A stretch of 7,720 nucleotides of DNA from the NCBI GenBank assembly GCA_900552015.1, contig URXY01000073.1, forward strand, positions 1 to 7,720, in the 5' to 3' direction. A program made the position numbers and the translations under genes. Of the stretch, positions 1-6,736 are shown piece after piece. The stretch comes from an uncultured Eubacteriales bacterium (lineage in GTDB: Bacteria > Bacillota > Clostridia > Oscillospirales > Oscillospiraceae). The notes beneath the pieces were generated by a model. It was not told the DNA's origin. It made no database searches and saw nothing but the letters and a program-made list of their open reading frames with translations. Each line of letters opens with the position of its first letter. Position 1 is the stretch's first letter.

Positions 1-1
1 G

Positions 2-2449
2 GGGATGAAGCACTTCTATGTGCAGGTCATCGGCGGGATCGTACTTCATCAGGGCAGGATCTCGGAGATGAAAACCGGTGAAGGTAAAACACTGGTGGCA
101 ACGCTGCCGGCTTACCTCAACGCACTGGAAGGAAAAGGCGTTCACGTCGTTACGGTCAACGATTATCTGGCTAAGCGTGATATGGAATGGATGGGAAAGC
201 TCTATACGTTCCTGGGGCTTACAGTAGGCTGTGTGATCCACGGCATCACCGAGGAAGAGCGGCGTGCGGCGTACAACGCAGACATCACTTATGGAACCAA
301 CAACGAATATGGATTTGATTACCTGAGAGACAACATGGTGATCTACAAGGAAGATATGATGCAGCGGGACCTGAACTACGCCATCATCGACGAAGTGGAC
401 TCCATCCTCATCGATGAAGCCAGAACGCCGCTGATCATTTCCGGTAAAGGTGACAAGTCCACGGATATGTACACCAAGGCGGATGGCTTCGTTCGGACGT
501 TGAAAAAGGATGATGACTTTACTGTAGAAGAAAAGGACAAACAGATCTCTTTGACGGAAGACGGAGTAGCCAAGTGTGAAGCTTACTTCAACGTAGAGAA
601 CTTTTCCGATCCGGAAAATATGGAAATCAACCATCACGTGCTGCAGGCACTGAAAGCGCGTAACATGATGAAGCGGGACGTGGATTATGTGGTGCGCGAC
701 GGCGAGGTCATCATCGTGGACGAGTTCACCGGCCGCCTGATGCTGGGCCGCCGCTACAATGAGGGGCTGCACCAGGCCATCGAGGCCAAGGAGGGCGTCA
801 CCGTCGCCCGCGAGAGCCGCACGCTGGCCACCATCACGTTCCAGAACTATTTCCGCATGTACGAAAAGCTCTCCGGCATGACGGGCACCGCACAGACGGA
901 GGCCGCCGAGTTTGAGGAGATCTACGGCCTGCAGGTGGTGGAGGTGCCCACGAACAAGCCCGTGGCCCGCACCGACTACAACGACGTGGTGTACAAAACC
1001 GAACCGGCCAAGTTCAACGCCGTTATCGAGCAGATCATCGAGTGCCATGAAAAGGGCCAGCCCGTGCTGGTGGGCACCATTTCCATTGAAAAGAGCGAGC
1101 TGCTGAGCAAGCTGCTGAGCCGCCGCGGCGTGAAGCACGAGGTTCTGAACGCCAAGCACCACGAAAAGGAAGCCGAGATCGTCGCGCAGGCGGGTAAGCT
1201 CGGCGCGGTCACGGTCGCAACGAACATGGCAGGCCGTGGTACCGATATCATGCTCGGCGGCAACGCCGAGTACATGGCGAAAAACGACCTGCGCAAGGCG
1301 GGCCTTTCCGATGAGCTGATTGCTGAGGCGACCGGCTACGCCGAGACCGACGATCAGGAGATACTCGACGCGCGCGAACTGTTCGCAAAGGCGCTGGAAA
1401 AGCACCGCGAGGAGATCTCCGGCGAGGCTGACAAGGTCCGCGAGGCGGGCGGTCTCTTCATCATCGGCACAGAGCGCCACGATTCCCGCCGTATCGACAA
1501 TCAGCTGCGCGGCCGTGCCGGCCGTCAGGGCGACCCGGGCGAAACGCGCTTCTACCTCTCGCTTGAAGACGATCTGCTGCGCCTGTTTGGCGGCGAGCGC
1601 ATCACGAACCTGATGGAGCGCTTCAACCTCGACGAGGATACGCCGATTGAAAACAAGACGCTCTCCAAGGCCATCGAAAACGCGCAGACGAGCGTCGAGT
1701 CCCGCAACTTCCAGTACCGCAAGAGCACACTCGAATACGACGACGTGATGAACAAGCAGCGCGAGATCATCTACGGCCAGCGCAAGCAGGTGCTCGACGG
1801 CATGGACATCAAGCCGACCATTTTGAATATGCTGAGAAGCAGCATCGAAAGTCAGGTCGCTTTCGCTTTCGGCGAGCACGACAAAACTGACGACGAGCAC
1901 CGCGCCGACGCGCTCAAGAGCTGCGAGGGAACCTACTTCCCGCGCGGCGCGGTGGATGCAAACTCTCTCTCCGGCCTTTCCGCCGACGATCTGACCGATC
2001 GCTTCTATGAAGCCGCTGAGAAGTATTACGAGGCCAAGGAGGCCGCCGTCACCTCGCCCATCATGCGCGAGCTTGAGCGCGTAGTGCTGCTGCGCGTGGT
2101 CGATGAATACTGGATGGATCACATCGACGCGATGAGCGAACTGCGTCAGGCCATCCGTCTGCAGTCCTACGGCAACAACAAGCCCATCGACGTCTACAAG
2201 CAGGAATCCCTCACGATGTTTGAGGACATGATCTCCGCCATTCAGGGCGACACGGTGCGCCGCATCTTCTCCGCCCGCGTCAAGACCGAGGGCGAGGTCA
2301 AGCGCGAGCGCGTGGCCGACGGCATGGTGGCTTCCACCTCCGGCGACGGCACGGTGAAAAAGCAGCCGCGCAAGGTCCAGAAGATCGGACGCAACGACCC
2401 CTGCCCCTGCGGCAGCGGGAAGAAATATAAGCAGTGCTGCGGCAGATAA
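2..2449 (+). CDS. secA: Protein translocase subunit SecA, 5' end missing
   Basis: SecA is the cytoplasmic ATPase motor that pushes unfolded preproteins through the SecYEG channel. Counting from the ATG at base 5, I see Walker A MKTGEGKT (22-29), the DEVD Walker B box (129-132) followed by SILIDEARTPLIISG, NBD2 motif MAGRGTD (408-414), and QLRGRAGRQGD with its arginines (500-510). Next come the helical wing/scaffold (WMDHIDAM) and a C-terminal zinc tail with Cys800, 802, 811 and 812 that in known SecAs contacts SecB or ribosomes. The insertion between MAGRGTD and the next conserved block is ordinary for many SecAs. The ATG at 5 is not the true start: the open frame continues to the window edge with a Gly codon, matching the family's G-M-x-x-F-x-V-Q, so about 80-95 N-terminal residues lie outside. 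Arg codon use changes sharply between 674 and 695. Family assignment is certain. Confidence 0.98.
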   Translation, partial: GMKHFYVQVIGGIVLHQGRISEMKTGEGKTLVATLPAYLNALEGKGVHVVTVNDYLAKRDMEWMGKLYTFLGLTVGCVIHGITEEERRAAYNADITYGTNNEYGFDYLRDNMVIYKEDMMQRDLNYAIIDEVDSILIDEARTPLIISGKGDKSTDMYTKADGFVRTLKKDDDFTVEEKDKQISLTEDGVAKCEAYFNVENFSDPENMEINHHVLQALKARNMMKRDVDYVVRDGEVIIVDEFTGRLMLGRRYNEGLHQAIEAKEGVTVARESRTLATITFQNYFRMYEKLSGMTGTAQTEAAEFEEIYGLQVVEVPTNKPVARTDYNDVVYKTEPAKFNAVIEQIIECHEKGQPVLVGTISIEKSELLSKLLSRRGVKHEVLNAKHHEKEAEIVAQAGKLGAVTVATNMAGRGTDIMLGGNAEYMAKNDLRKAGLSDELIAEATGYAETDDQEILDARELFAKALEKHREEISGEADKVREAGGLFIIGTERHDSRRIDNQLRGRAGRQGDPGETRFYLSLEDDLLRLFGGERITNLMERFNLDEDTPIENKTLSKAIENAQTSVESRNFQYRKSTLEYDDVMNKQREIIYGQRKQVLDGMDIKPTILNMLRSSIESQVAFAFGEHDKTDDEHRADALKSCEGTYFPRGAVDANSLSGLSADDLTDRFYEAAEKYYEAKEAAVTSPIMRELERVVLLRVVDEYWMDHIDAMSELRQAIRLQSYGNNKPIDVYKQESLTMFEDMISAIQGDTVRRIFSARVKTEGEVKRERVADGMVASTSGDGTVKKQPRKVQKIGRNDPCPCGSGKKYKQCCGR

Positions 2450-2476
2450 GTATCACTTATAAGCGATGGAATTTTC

Positions 2477-2494
2477 CCCCCACGGCCTGTGGGG
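2477..2494. other. Small GC-rich hairpin after secA
   Basis: CCCCAC (2478-2483) pairs with GTGGGG (2489-2494) around a five-base loop, 28 bases after the secA stop codon. It has no T-tract. It may add to 3' end structure of the secA transcript but cannot be called a terminator alone. Confidence 0.35.
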
Positions 2495-2502
2495 ACGGAG
2501 CT

Positions 2503-2544
2503 CAAAGGGGGTGTTCTCTTTCGCAAAAGAGAACACCCCCTTTG
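2503..2544. terminator. Strong hairpin, left end of the repeat; likely secA 3' end
   Basis: CAAAGGGGGTGTTCTCTT (2503-2520) pairs perfectly with 2527-2544, and one further T-A pair closes a CGCA loop. It starts 54 bases after the secA stop codon. Only three Ts follow the stem before a G, so it is not a textbook intrinsic terminator. It could still stop transcription or protect the secA mRNA 3' end. It is also the terminal hairpin of the repeat, so any terminator role would be borrowed. Confidence 0.6.
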
Positions 2545-2740
2545 GAACCCCCAGAGAAAGGCTCGAGCGGCAGTCTCGGGCTTGAAGGAGTGCAATGCCT
2601 CCGGAGTGGAAGTGCCTGCTCAGGTTTGCTGCTATACGACTTGGGTTACTTCTATCTTCGCTGCCGCTCTCGAATCTTATCGAAAGTCTCAGCAATCACC
2701 GCCTACTACAAATTTCTACAAACTTGCTACCGCCTGCCGA

Positions 2741-2763
2741 GGCGGCATTGCTTCGCTCGCCGC
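2741..2763 (+). repeat. 23-bp inverted repeat arm, left
   Basis: The sequence starting GGCGGCATTGC and ending CTCGCCGC is the exact reverse complement of 2887-2909, 123 bases away. Perfect identity here stands out against the more diverged surroundings. This suggests a conserved module of the repeat family or a recent conversion between the two copies. Confidence 0.9.
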
Positions 2764-2886
2764 AGGGCGCACTATCAGGAATGTGCGCATTTTCGATAGA
2801 AGGCGATCAGTCCGCACTTTAACACAGTACGCAGAGCGGCAGCGGATAGTAGGAGCAGCCACAAATCGTCTAGCACACGCCCAATG

Positions 2887-2909
2887 GCGGCGAGCGAAGC
2901 AATGCCGCC
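2887..2909 (-). repeat. 23-bp inverted repeat arm, right
   Basis: Exact reverse complement of 2741-2763. In the right-hand unit this module sits directly inside AAGTGCCTGC, while in the left-hand unit it sits much further in. The module's place therefore differs between the two copies. Confidence 0.9.
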
Positions 2910-3009
2910 ACGCAGGCACTTTCATTGCGCAGCGCGTGCAGCCCTTCAAGCTGTACGCCTGCAATGTCGGGGGTCGAGGGGGCCTCCCCTCGTCCTTCTC
3001 TGGGGGATA

Positions 3010-3049
3010 CAAAGGGGGTATTCTCTTCGAGAAGAGAACACCCCCTTTG
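3010..3049. repeat. Terminal hairpin, right end of the repeat
   Basis: The arm 3010-3027 pairs with 3032-3049 over 18 bp, with a single A-C mismatch (3020/3039) and a CGAG loop. The outer arm is the reverse complement of the start of the left hairpin at 2503, so the two hairpins are the ends of the composite element. It lies about 90 bases upstream of pgeF and would be transcribed if secA transcription read through. Confidence 0.85.
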
Positions 3050-3140
3050 ACCGGCAGCAGCGTCCAGCGCTGCATTATCATCCCGCGCAGCGCGCGGAGG
3101 ACCCACCCCCTTTTGGGGAAACAAAAAGGAGGCTCTTTTG
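3050..3140 (+). promoter_or_regulatory. pgeF leader with small hairpins and ribosome binding site
   Basis: Two short perfect hairpins precede pgeF: GCAGCG/CGCTGC (3057-3062 with 3068-3073) and CCGCGC/GCGCGG (3083-3088 with 3092-3097). AAGGAGG (3126-3132) sits eight bases before the ATG at 3141. I found no convincing -35/-10 pair. A TATCAT at 3076-3081 has no matching -35 upstream. The promoter for pgeF may therefore lie inside the repeat, or further upstream. Confidence 0.5.
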
Positions 3141-3962
3141 ATGTCTTTCACCGAACATAATGTCAATGGTCTTATTTTTGACACATCCGACACCATCTCC
3201 GCCGCGGGCGGGGTGGTCCACGCCTTCACCACGCGGCACGGCGGTGTGAGCCCCGCGCCGTTCGACTCGCTGAATCTCGCCGACCATCACGGCGACAGCA
3301 ACGAAAATCTTCTCGAAAACTACCGCCGTCTCGGCGCGGCCGTGGGCTTTGACGCGAGCCGCGCCGTGGCCTGCCGCCAGATCCACTCCGACCACGTGTG
3401 CGTGGCGCGCGAGGAGGACGCAGGCAAGCTTCTTTGGGACGAGCGGCTCGACGACGGCGACGCTCTCATCACGAACGTGCCGAACTTGCCGCTGTTCGCC
3501 TACGGGACGGACTGCTGCGTCATCACGCTCTACGACCCCAGCACGCGCTGCATCGGCGCGGTGCACGCCGGCTGGCGCGGCACGGCGAGCGGCATCGTGC
3601 TCAAGACCGCCGTGACGATGATGAGCTACTATGGCGCGGACCCCTACACGCTGCGTGCGGCCATCGGCCCGGCCATCGGCAAGTGCTGCTTCGAAGTCGA
3701 CAGCGATGTGGCCGACGCCTTCAAGGCGCTTCTTGACCCTGCCATCGACGAGCGCATCGAGCAGCGCGGCGAAAAGTACCACATCGACCTCAAATCCATC
3801 AACCGCCTGTGGCTGCTGCGCGCCGGTATCGACCCCTCGCGCATCGACGTACATCCCGACTGTACAAAATGCCACCCCGAGCGCTATTGGTCACACCGCG
3901 CGATGGGTGACAAACGCGGCGGCATGGCCGGCGTCATCTGCCTGACCGGAGAGAACGTATGA
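3141..3962 (+). CDS. pgeF: Peptidoglycan editing factor PgeF (YfiH/DUF152, 'laccase-domain' family)
   Basis: PgeF proteins are cytosolic metal-binding enzymes. In E. coli the family member removes wrongly made cell wall precursors carrying L-Ser at the L-Ala position, and relatives act as purine nucleosidase/phosphorylases. The 273-residue product has the three expected metal ligands: His82 in CRQIHSDHV, Cys125 in YGTDCCV and His142 in AVHAGWRGT. It also has the family's AIGPAIGKCCFEV stretch and a C-terminal DCTKCHPERYWSHR...GGMAGVICL. Full length is normal for the family. I chose the ATG at 3141 because AAGGAGG lies eight bases upstream; a TTG just before it in frame is less likely. The stop overlaps the next start (ATGA, 3959-3962), implying translational coupling to a solute-binding lipoprotein. 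Older databases call this family 'multicopper polyphenol oxidase', which is misleading. Confidence 0.95.
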   Translation: MSFTEHNVNGLIFDTSDTISAAGGVVHAFTTRHGGVSPAPFDSLNLADHHGDSNENLLENYRRLGAAVGFDASRAVACRQIHSDHVCVAREEDAGKLLWDERLDDGDALITNVPNLPLFAYGTDCCVITLYDPSTRCIGAVHAGWRGTASGIVLKTAVTMMSYYGADPYTLRAAIGPAIGKCCFEVDSDVADAFKALLDPAIDERIEQRGEKYHIDLKSINRLWLLRAGIDPSRIDVHPDCTKCHPERYWSHRAMGDKRGGMAGVICLTGENV

Positions 3963-5500
3963 TGCGCCGCATTTCGCTCCTTTTCTGCGCGCTCGCGCTG
4001 ACGCTGGCGCTCTCCGGCTGCTGGGCGTCCGACGAGGTGAACGACGAAAAGGACTTCTGGGAGGATCCAAGCGCCGATCATACGCAGGAGGAGATCGACA
4101 CGTCGGCCACGCCCATCACATCGTTCGCGCTGCCATATCTGCAAAATGTGACCTTCGACCCCATCACCTGTCCCGACGGGATGCAGCAGACCGTCGGTGC
4201 ACTGCTCTACGAGGGACTTTTCACGCTGGATGAGTCGTTCACGCCGCAAAATGTTCTGTGTAGCCGCTATGAGCACAACGACGGCTACACCTCCTACACC
4301 TTTTACCTGCGCGAGAGCGTCTGCTTTTCCGACGGTAGCGCGCTGACGGCGAACGATGTGCTCGCCGCGTACCGCCGCGCGCTGACGAGCGAGCGCTACA
4401 GCGCACGCTTTGCCTCCGTCGCGTCGATGCGTGTTTCAAACGGTGCGCTCGTCATCACACTTTCGCAGGGAAACAGCGCCTTCCCCGCGCTGCTGGATAT
4501 CCCCATCGTGCGCTCCGGCTCAGAGAACAACACTGTGCCGCTCGGCACAGGACCGTACCTCTTCGTCACGGATAGCGACGGCGCGTGCCTCAAGCGCAGC
4601 GCCGACTGGTGGCAGGATACGCGCCTGCCGTTCAAGCGCATCGAGCTGCGCGAGGTCAAGGACGACGACACGGCCTCCTACCTTTTTTCCTCGCGTGAGG
4701 TGCATCTGCTTGCTGCCGACCTGACCGGCGGCGCGGGCGACCTTCGCAGCGCGAACACCACCATCACCGACTACGCGGCAGCGAATATGATCTACCTCGG
4801 TTTTAATACGCAGCGCACGCTGCTCGCCGACGCCGATCTGCGTGCCGCCATCGCCGGGGCCATCAACCGCGAGACCATAGCCACAGGCTACCTCGCCGGT
4901 CATGCTGAGGCCGCGCGCTTCCCGCTTTCGCCGCGTGCGAAGCTCTATCCCGAAGAACTCGCCGCGACGCTCGCTTCGCCCGAACTCTCTTCCGCGCTCG
5001 AAGCAGCGGGCGTGACGGCGGACCGCCCCCGCTCGCTCACCATCCTGGTCAGCGAAAGCGACTCGTTCAAGGTCTCTATCGCGGACTATCTGAGCCGCGC
5101 GCTGACGACCGACGGCCTGACCGTCACCGTGCGCGCACTGCCGTGGAGCGACTATCTCACCGCGCTGCAAAGCGGAAATTTCGACCTCTACCTCGGCGAG
5201 GTCCGTCTGACGGCGGACTGGAACATCGCCTCCCTCGTCGGCGCCGGCGGTGCGCTCAACTATGGTCGCTACGCGGACGAACAGTGCGATACGCTGCTCG
5301 CTGCGTTCCTCGCAAACGAGACGGCGCAGACCGCAAGCGCGCTTTGCCGCTACCTCGGCCAGAACGCCCCCATCACCCCCATCGCCTTCAAGACCGCGTC
5401 CGTTCTCACGCCCGAAGGGCTTATCGATGGGGCGACCCCCACCGTCTCTTCCCCGTTCTACGGGATCGAGGGCTGGACGGTGCACTTTGACAAGGGATGA
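3959..5500 (+). CDS. ABC transporter substrate-binding lipoprotein, family 5 (oligopeptide/dipeptide type)
   Basis: Predicted extracellular membrane-anchored binding protein. The N-terminus is a lipoprotein signal: basic MMRR, hydrophobic core, and lipobox LSGC with Cys21. Family 5 (SBP_bac_5) marks follow: GALLYEGLF near 80-88, the YTSYTFYLRESVCFSDGSAL-type block ending in TANDVLAAYRRAL, PLGTGPY (194-200), and YLGFNT (from 279) followed by LRAAIAGAINRETI. At 513 residues it has normal length. Such proteins usually bind oligopeptides, dipeptides, nickel or similar ligands for an Opp/Dpp-type importer, but no permease or ATPase partner is present here, so the ligand is unknown. The ATG at 3959 overlaps the pgeF stop. 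GGAGAG (3948-3953) is five bases before it and eight before a second ATG at 3962, so either Met could be first. Co-transcription with pgeF is likely. A link to recycled wall peptides is only a guess from this pairing. Confidence 0.9.
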   Translation: MMRRISLLFCALALTLALSGCWASDEVNDEKDFWEDPSADHTQEEIDTSATPITSFALPYLQNVTFDPITCPDGMQQTVGALLYEGLFTLDESFTPQNVLCSRYEHNDGYTSYTFYLRESVCFSDGSALTANDVLAAYRRALTSERYSARFASVASMRVSNGALVITLSQGNSAFPALLDIPIVRSGSENNTVPLGTGPYLFVTDSDGACLKRSADWWQDTRLPFKRIELREVKDDDTASYLFSSREVHLLAADLTGGAGDLRSANTTITDYAAANMIYLGFNTQRTLLADADLRAAIAGAINRETIATGYLAGHAEAARFPLSPRAKLYPEELAATLASPELSSALEAAGVTADRPRSLTILVSESDSFKVSIADYLSRALTTDGLTVTVRALPWSDYLTALQSGNFDLYLGEVRLTADWNIASLVGAGGALNYGRYADEQCDTLLAAFLANETAQTASALCRYLGQNAPITPIAFKTASVLTPEGLIDGATPTVSSPFYGIEGWTVHFDKG

Positions 5501-5523
5501 GAGACTATTTGTGAGGAGGAGAA

Positions 5524-5937
5524 ATGCAACTACGAGAATATCGGCCTTCTGACTGTGAGCAGTTAGCAGAGTTGTTTTATCAAACAGTTCACAGTGTAAA
5601 TGCAAAAGACTATACCAAAGAGCAGTTGGATGTTTTGGCAACCGGCAAGGTTGATTTGGACGAATGGAACAGTTCTTTTTTGAAACACAAAACGCTCGTT
5701 GCCGTAGAAGATGACAAAATCGTTGGTTTTGTGGACATGGATAACACGGGCTATCTAGACAGGCTTTATGTTCATAAAGACTACCAGCGCAAAGGCGTTG
5801 CTTCTGCGATTTGTGATGCGCTGAAATCTTTTTCAACGAAAAAAGCATTTTTTCAATACCGAGGATACCGCGTAGTAAAAGAGCAGAAGGTCATTCGACA
5901 GGGAATCGCTTTGACAAATTATGTAATGGAGAAGTAG
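5524..5937 (+). CDS. GNAT family N-acetyltransferase, apparently shortened
   Basis: Small cytoplasmic acetyl-CoA-dependent acetyltransferase of the GNAT fold; substrate unknown. The 137-residue product begins MQLREYRPSDCEQLAELF and carries the acetyl-CoA-binding motif in LDRLYVHKDYQRKGVASAI, with Q-x-x-G-x-A at 88-93. The C-terminal FFQYRGYRVVKEQ and IALTNYVMEK match the end of this subfamily. From memory, relatives run near 150 residues and carry a THASITAKPFF-like strand before the RGY motif. Here only KSFSTKKAFF (101-110) fills that place, so about 15 residues appear missing in frame. It may be a natural variant or a decaying gene. A strong AGGAGG (5514-5519) lies four bases before the ATG. 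The gene starts 23 bases after the lipoprotein stop with no terminator between. It is clearly AT-richer than its neighbours (AAA, GAT, TTT codons common), suggesting separate acquisition. Confidence 0.85.
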   Translation: MQLREYRPSDCEQLAELFYQTVHSVNAKDYTKEQLDVLATGKVDLDEWNSSFLKHKTLVAVEDDKIVGFVDMDNTGYLDRLYVHKDYQRKGVASAICDALKSFSTKKAFFQYRGYRVVKEQKVIRQGIALTNYVMEK

Positions 5938-5994
5938 ATAGCTTCCGGTTTGCCGCAGCGCCCTCAACAGCACATTTTCCCCAGTAACAACAAA

Positions 5995-6026
5995 AAACGC
6001 TCCTCCGCAAATGCGGAGGAGCGTTT
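5995..6026. terminator. Bidirectional intrinsic terminator between the GNAT gene and lexA
   Basis: A perfect 15-bp inverted repeat has arms at 5995-6009 and 6012-6026, starting AAACGCTCCTCCGCA, with an effective four-base loop AAAT. On the plus strand the stem is followed by GCTTTTTCTCTT. On the minus strand it is followed by TTTTTTGTTGTT. It therefore ends both the rightward pgeF-lipoprotein-GNAT transcript and the leftward lexA transcript, whose stop codon is only 10 bases away. Confidence 0.92.
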
Positions 6027-6036
6027 GCTTTTTCTC

Positions 6037-6675
6037 TTAATACTGCCGCACCACGGCGACGACGCGGCCGAGTATCGTGCACTCGCGGCCGTCGATGGGC
6101 TGGTAGTCGGGGTTCGCGGGCATGAGCCAGACCTCGCTGCCCTTGCGCTTGAGCGTTTTGACCGTCGCCTCGTCACCAAGCAGCGCGACCACGATCTGCC
6201 CGTTCTGCGCGAGGTTCTGGCGGTGGACGACGACAAGGTCGTCCGGCAGGATGCCGACGCCAAGCATCGACTCGCCGCGCACACGCAGGGCGAAATACTC
6301 GTCATCGTGCCCGCCGGTGTCGAACGTCAGGTAGTCTTCGATGCACTCCTGCGCCAAAATCGGGTTACCGGCGGCGACATTGCCGAGGATCGGCACCTGA
6401 CGGCGGCGCGAGGCGAGCTCGTCGACCTCGACGGGCTGCGGCGCGACGGAAACGGCCTGCGGCTGCTTTTTGAGTGTGATGGCGCGGCCCTTGCCCGCGC
6501 TCTTTTCGATGAGCCCAAGCTCCTGCAGATGCTTGATGTGGAAATGGACCGTGGAGGGCGACTTGAGCCCCAGCGCCTCGCCAATCTCGCGCACGGAGGG
6601 TGCATAGCCATGTTCGGCGATGCTCTCGGCAATATAATCGTACACGCGCTGCTGCATTCTGGACAGTTTTTCCAT
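6037..6675 (-). CDS. lexA: LexA, SOS-response repressor
   Basis: LexA represses DNA-damage genes and cleaves itself when stimulated by RecA filaments on single-stranded DNA. The 212-residue product has the N-terminal winged helix domain (MEKLSRMQQRVYDYI; APSVREIGEALGL; recognition segment SPSTVHFHIKHL, 39-50). A linker rich in Pro, Val and Gln follows, then the S24-type peptidase domain. The cleavage bond is Ala102-Gly103 in GNVAAGNP; the catalytic pair is Ser136 (RGESM) and Lys173 (TVKTL). Everything needed for self-cleavage is present. I chose the ATG at 6675 because a GGAAGGGG ribosome site lies eight bases upstream and because the best promoter starts RNA near 6702. This rules out the upstream in-frame ATG at 6720 and leaves no room for a ribosome site at the ATG at 6696. 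It stands alone and is divergent from gntR. Confidence 0.97.
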   Translation of the reverse strand: MEKLSRMQQRVYDYIAESIAEHGYAPSVREIGEALGLKSPSTVHFHIKHLQELGLIEKSAGKGRAITLKKQPQAVSVAPQPVEVDELASRRRQVPILGNVAAGNPILAQECIEDYLTFDTGGHDDEYFALRVRGESMLGVGILPDDLVVVHRQNLAQNGQIVVALLGDEATVKTLKRKGSEVWLMPANPDYQPIDGRECTILGRVVAVVRQY

Positions 6676-6689
6676 CTTGTGCGCCCCTT

Positions 6690-6703
6690 CCAACATTTGT
6701 TCG
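6690..6703 (-). promoter_or_regulatory. LexA box 1 (at the lexA start point)
   Basis: The minus strand reads CGAACAAATGTTGG, matching the Bacillus-type LexA operator CGAACRNRYGTTYC at 12 of 14 positions. It covers the predicted lexA start point and abuts the ribosome binding site. Its core CAACATTTGTT (plus strand 6691-6701) recurs exactly in box 2. Confidence 0.78.
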
Positions 6704-6708
6704 AATCT

Positions 6709-6736
6709 ATGATACCACATTTTCTCCGGAATGCAA
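6709..6736 (-). promoter_or_regulatory. lexA promoter
   Basis: On the minus strand, an extended -10 TGGTATCAT (plus-strand 6709-6717; TATCAT matches TATAAT in five of six) is preceded by TTGCAT (6731-6736) at 16 bp. The predicted start point is near 6702, about 27 bases upstream of the lexA ATG. The -35 is weak but the extended -10 compensates. LexA boxes overlap both the -35 and the start point, as expected for autoregulation. Confidence 0.7.

Larger units (their letters stand above)
2503..3049. repeat. Composite intergenic inverted repeat: two diverged copies of one element, face to face
   Basis: Most of the 691-base gap between secA and pgeF is two related units in opposite orientation. 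Reading inward from 2503 and, on the other strand, inward from 3049, both show the same series. First is an 18-bp hairpin beginning CAAAGGGGGTGTTCTCTT, then CCCCCAGAGAA(A)GG, CTTGAAGG, AAGTGCCTGC, an ACGA-TTG-rich stretch, the 12-mer CGCTGCCGCTCT (2659-2670; reverse complement 2833-2844), and a diverged tail. A 23-bp perfect inverted pair lies at 2741-2763 and 2887-2909. The pairings cross each other, so this is two inverted copies rather than one simple hairpin. No target-site duplication is visible at the ends and no transposase is encoded. It resembles a MITE-like or REP-like family. Short ORFs across it read like translated repeat, not proteins. Confidence 0.8.

Noticed and set aside
3138..3140. 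TTG as the pgeF start
   Set aside because: The adjacent ATG at 3141 has better spacing from AAGGAGG and is the stronger start codon.
2450..3140. CRISPR array or tRNA genes in the long gap
   Set aside because: There are no regularly spaced direct repeats, only inverted modules, and no cloverleaf with a TTC-arm or CCA end was found.
3078..3875. 265-codon minus-strand open frame opposite pgeF
   Set aside because: Shadow of pgeF: composition is Ala/Val/Arg-rich and no family is recognisable, while pgeF on the plus strand has all family residues.
4520..5848. 442-codon open frame on the minus strand across the lipoprotein and GNAT genes
   Set aside because: It is antisense to two clear genes, has low-complexity Arg/Gly-rich content from GC-rich codons, and no domain or ribosome site.
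6676..6720. N-terminal extension of LexA from the ATG at 6720
   Set aside because: That start lies upstream of the predicted transcription start and inside the promoter, and known LexA proteins begin at the MEKLS-like residue.
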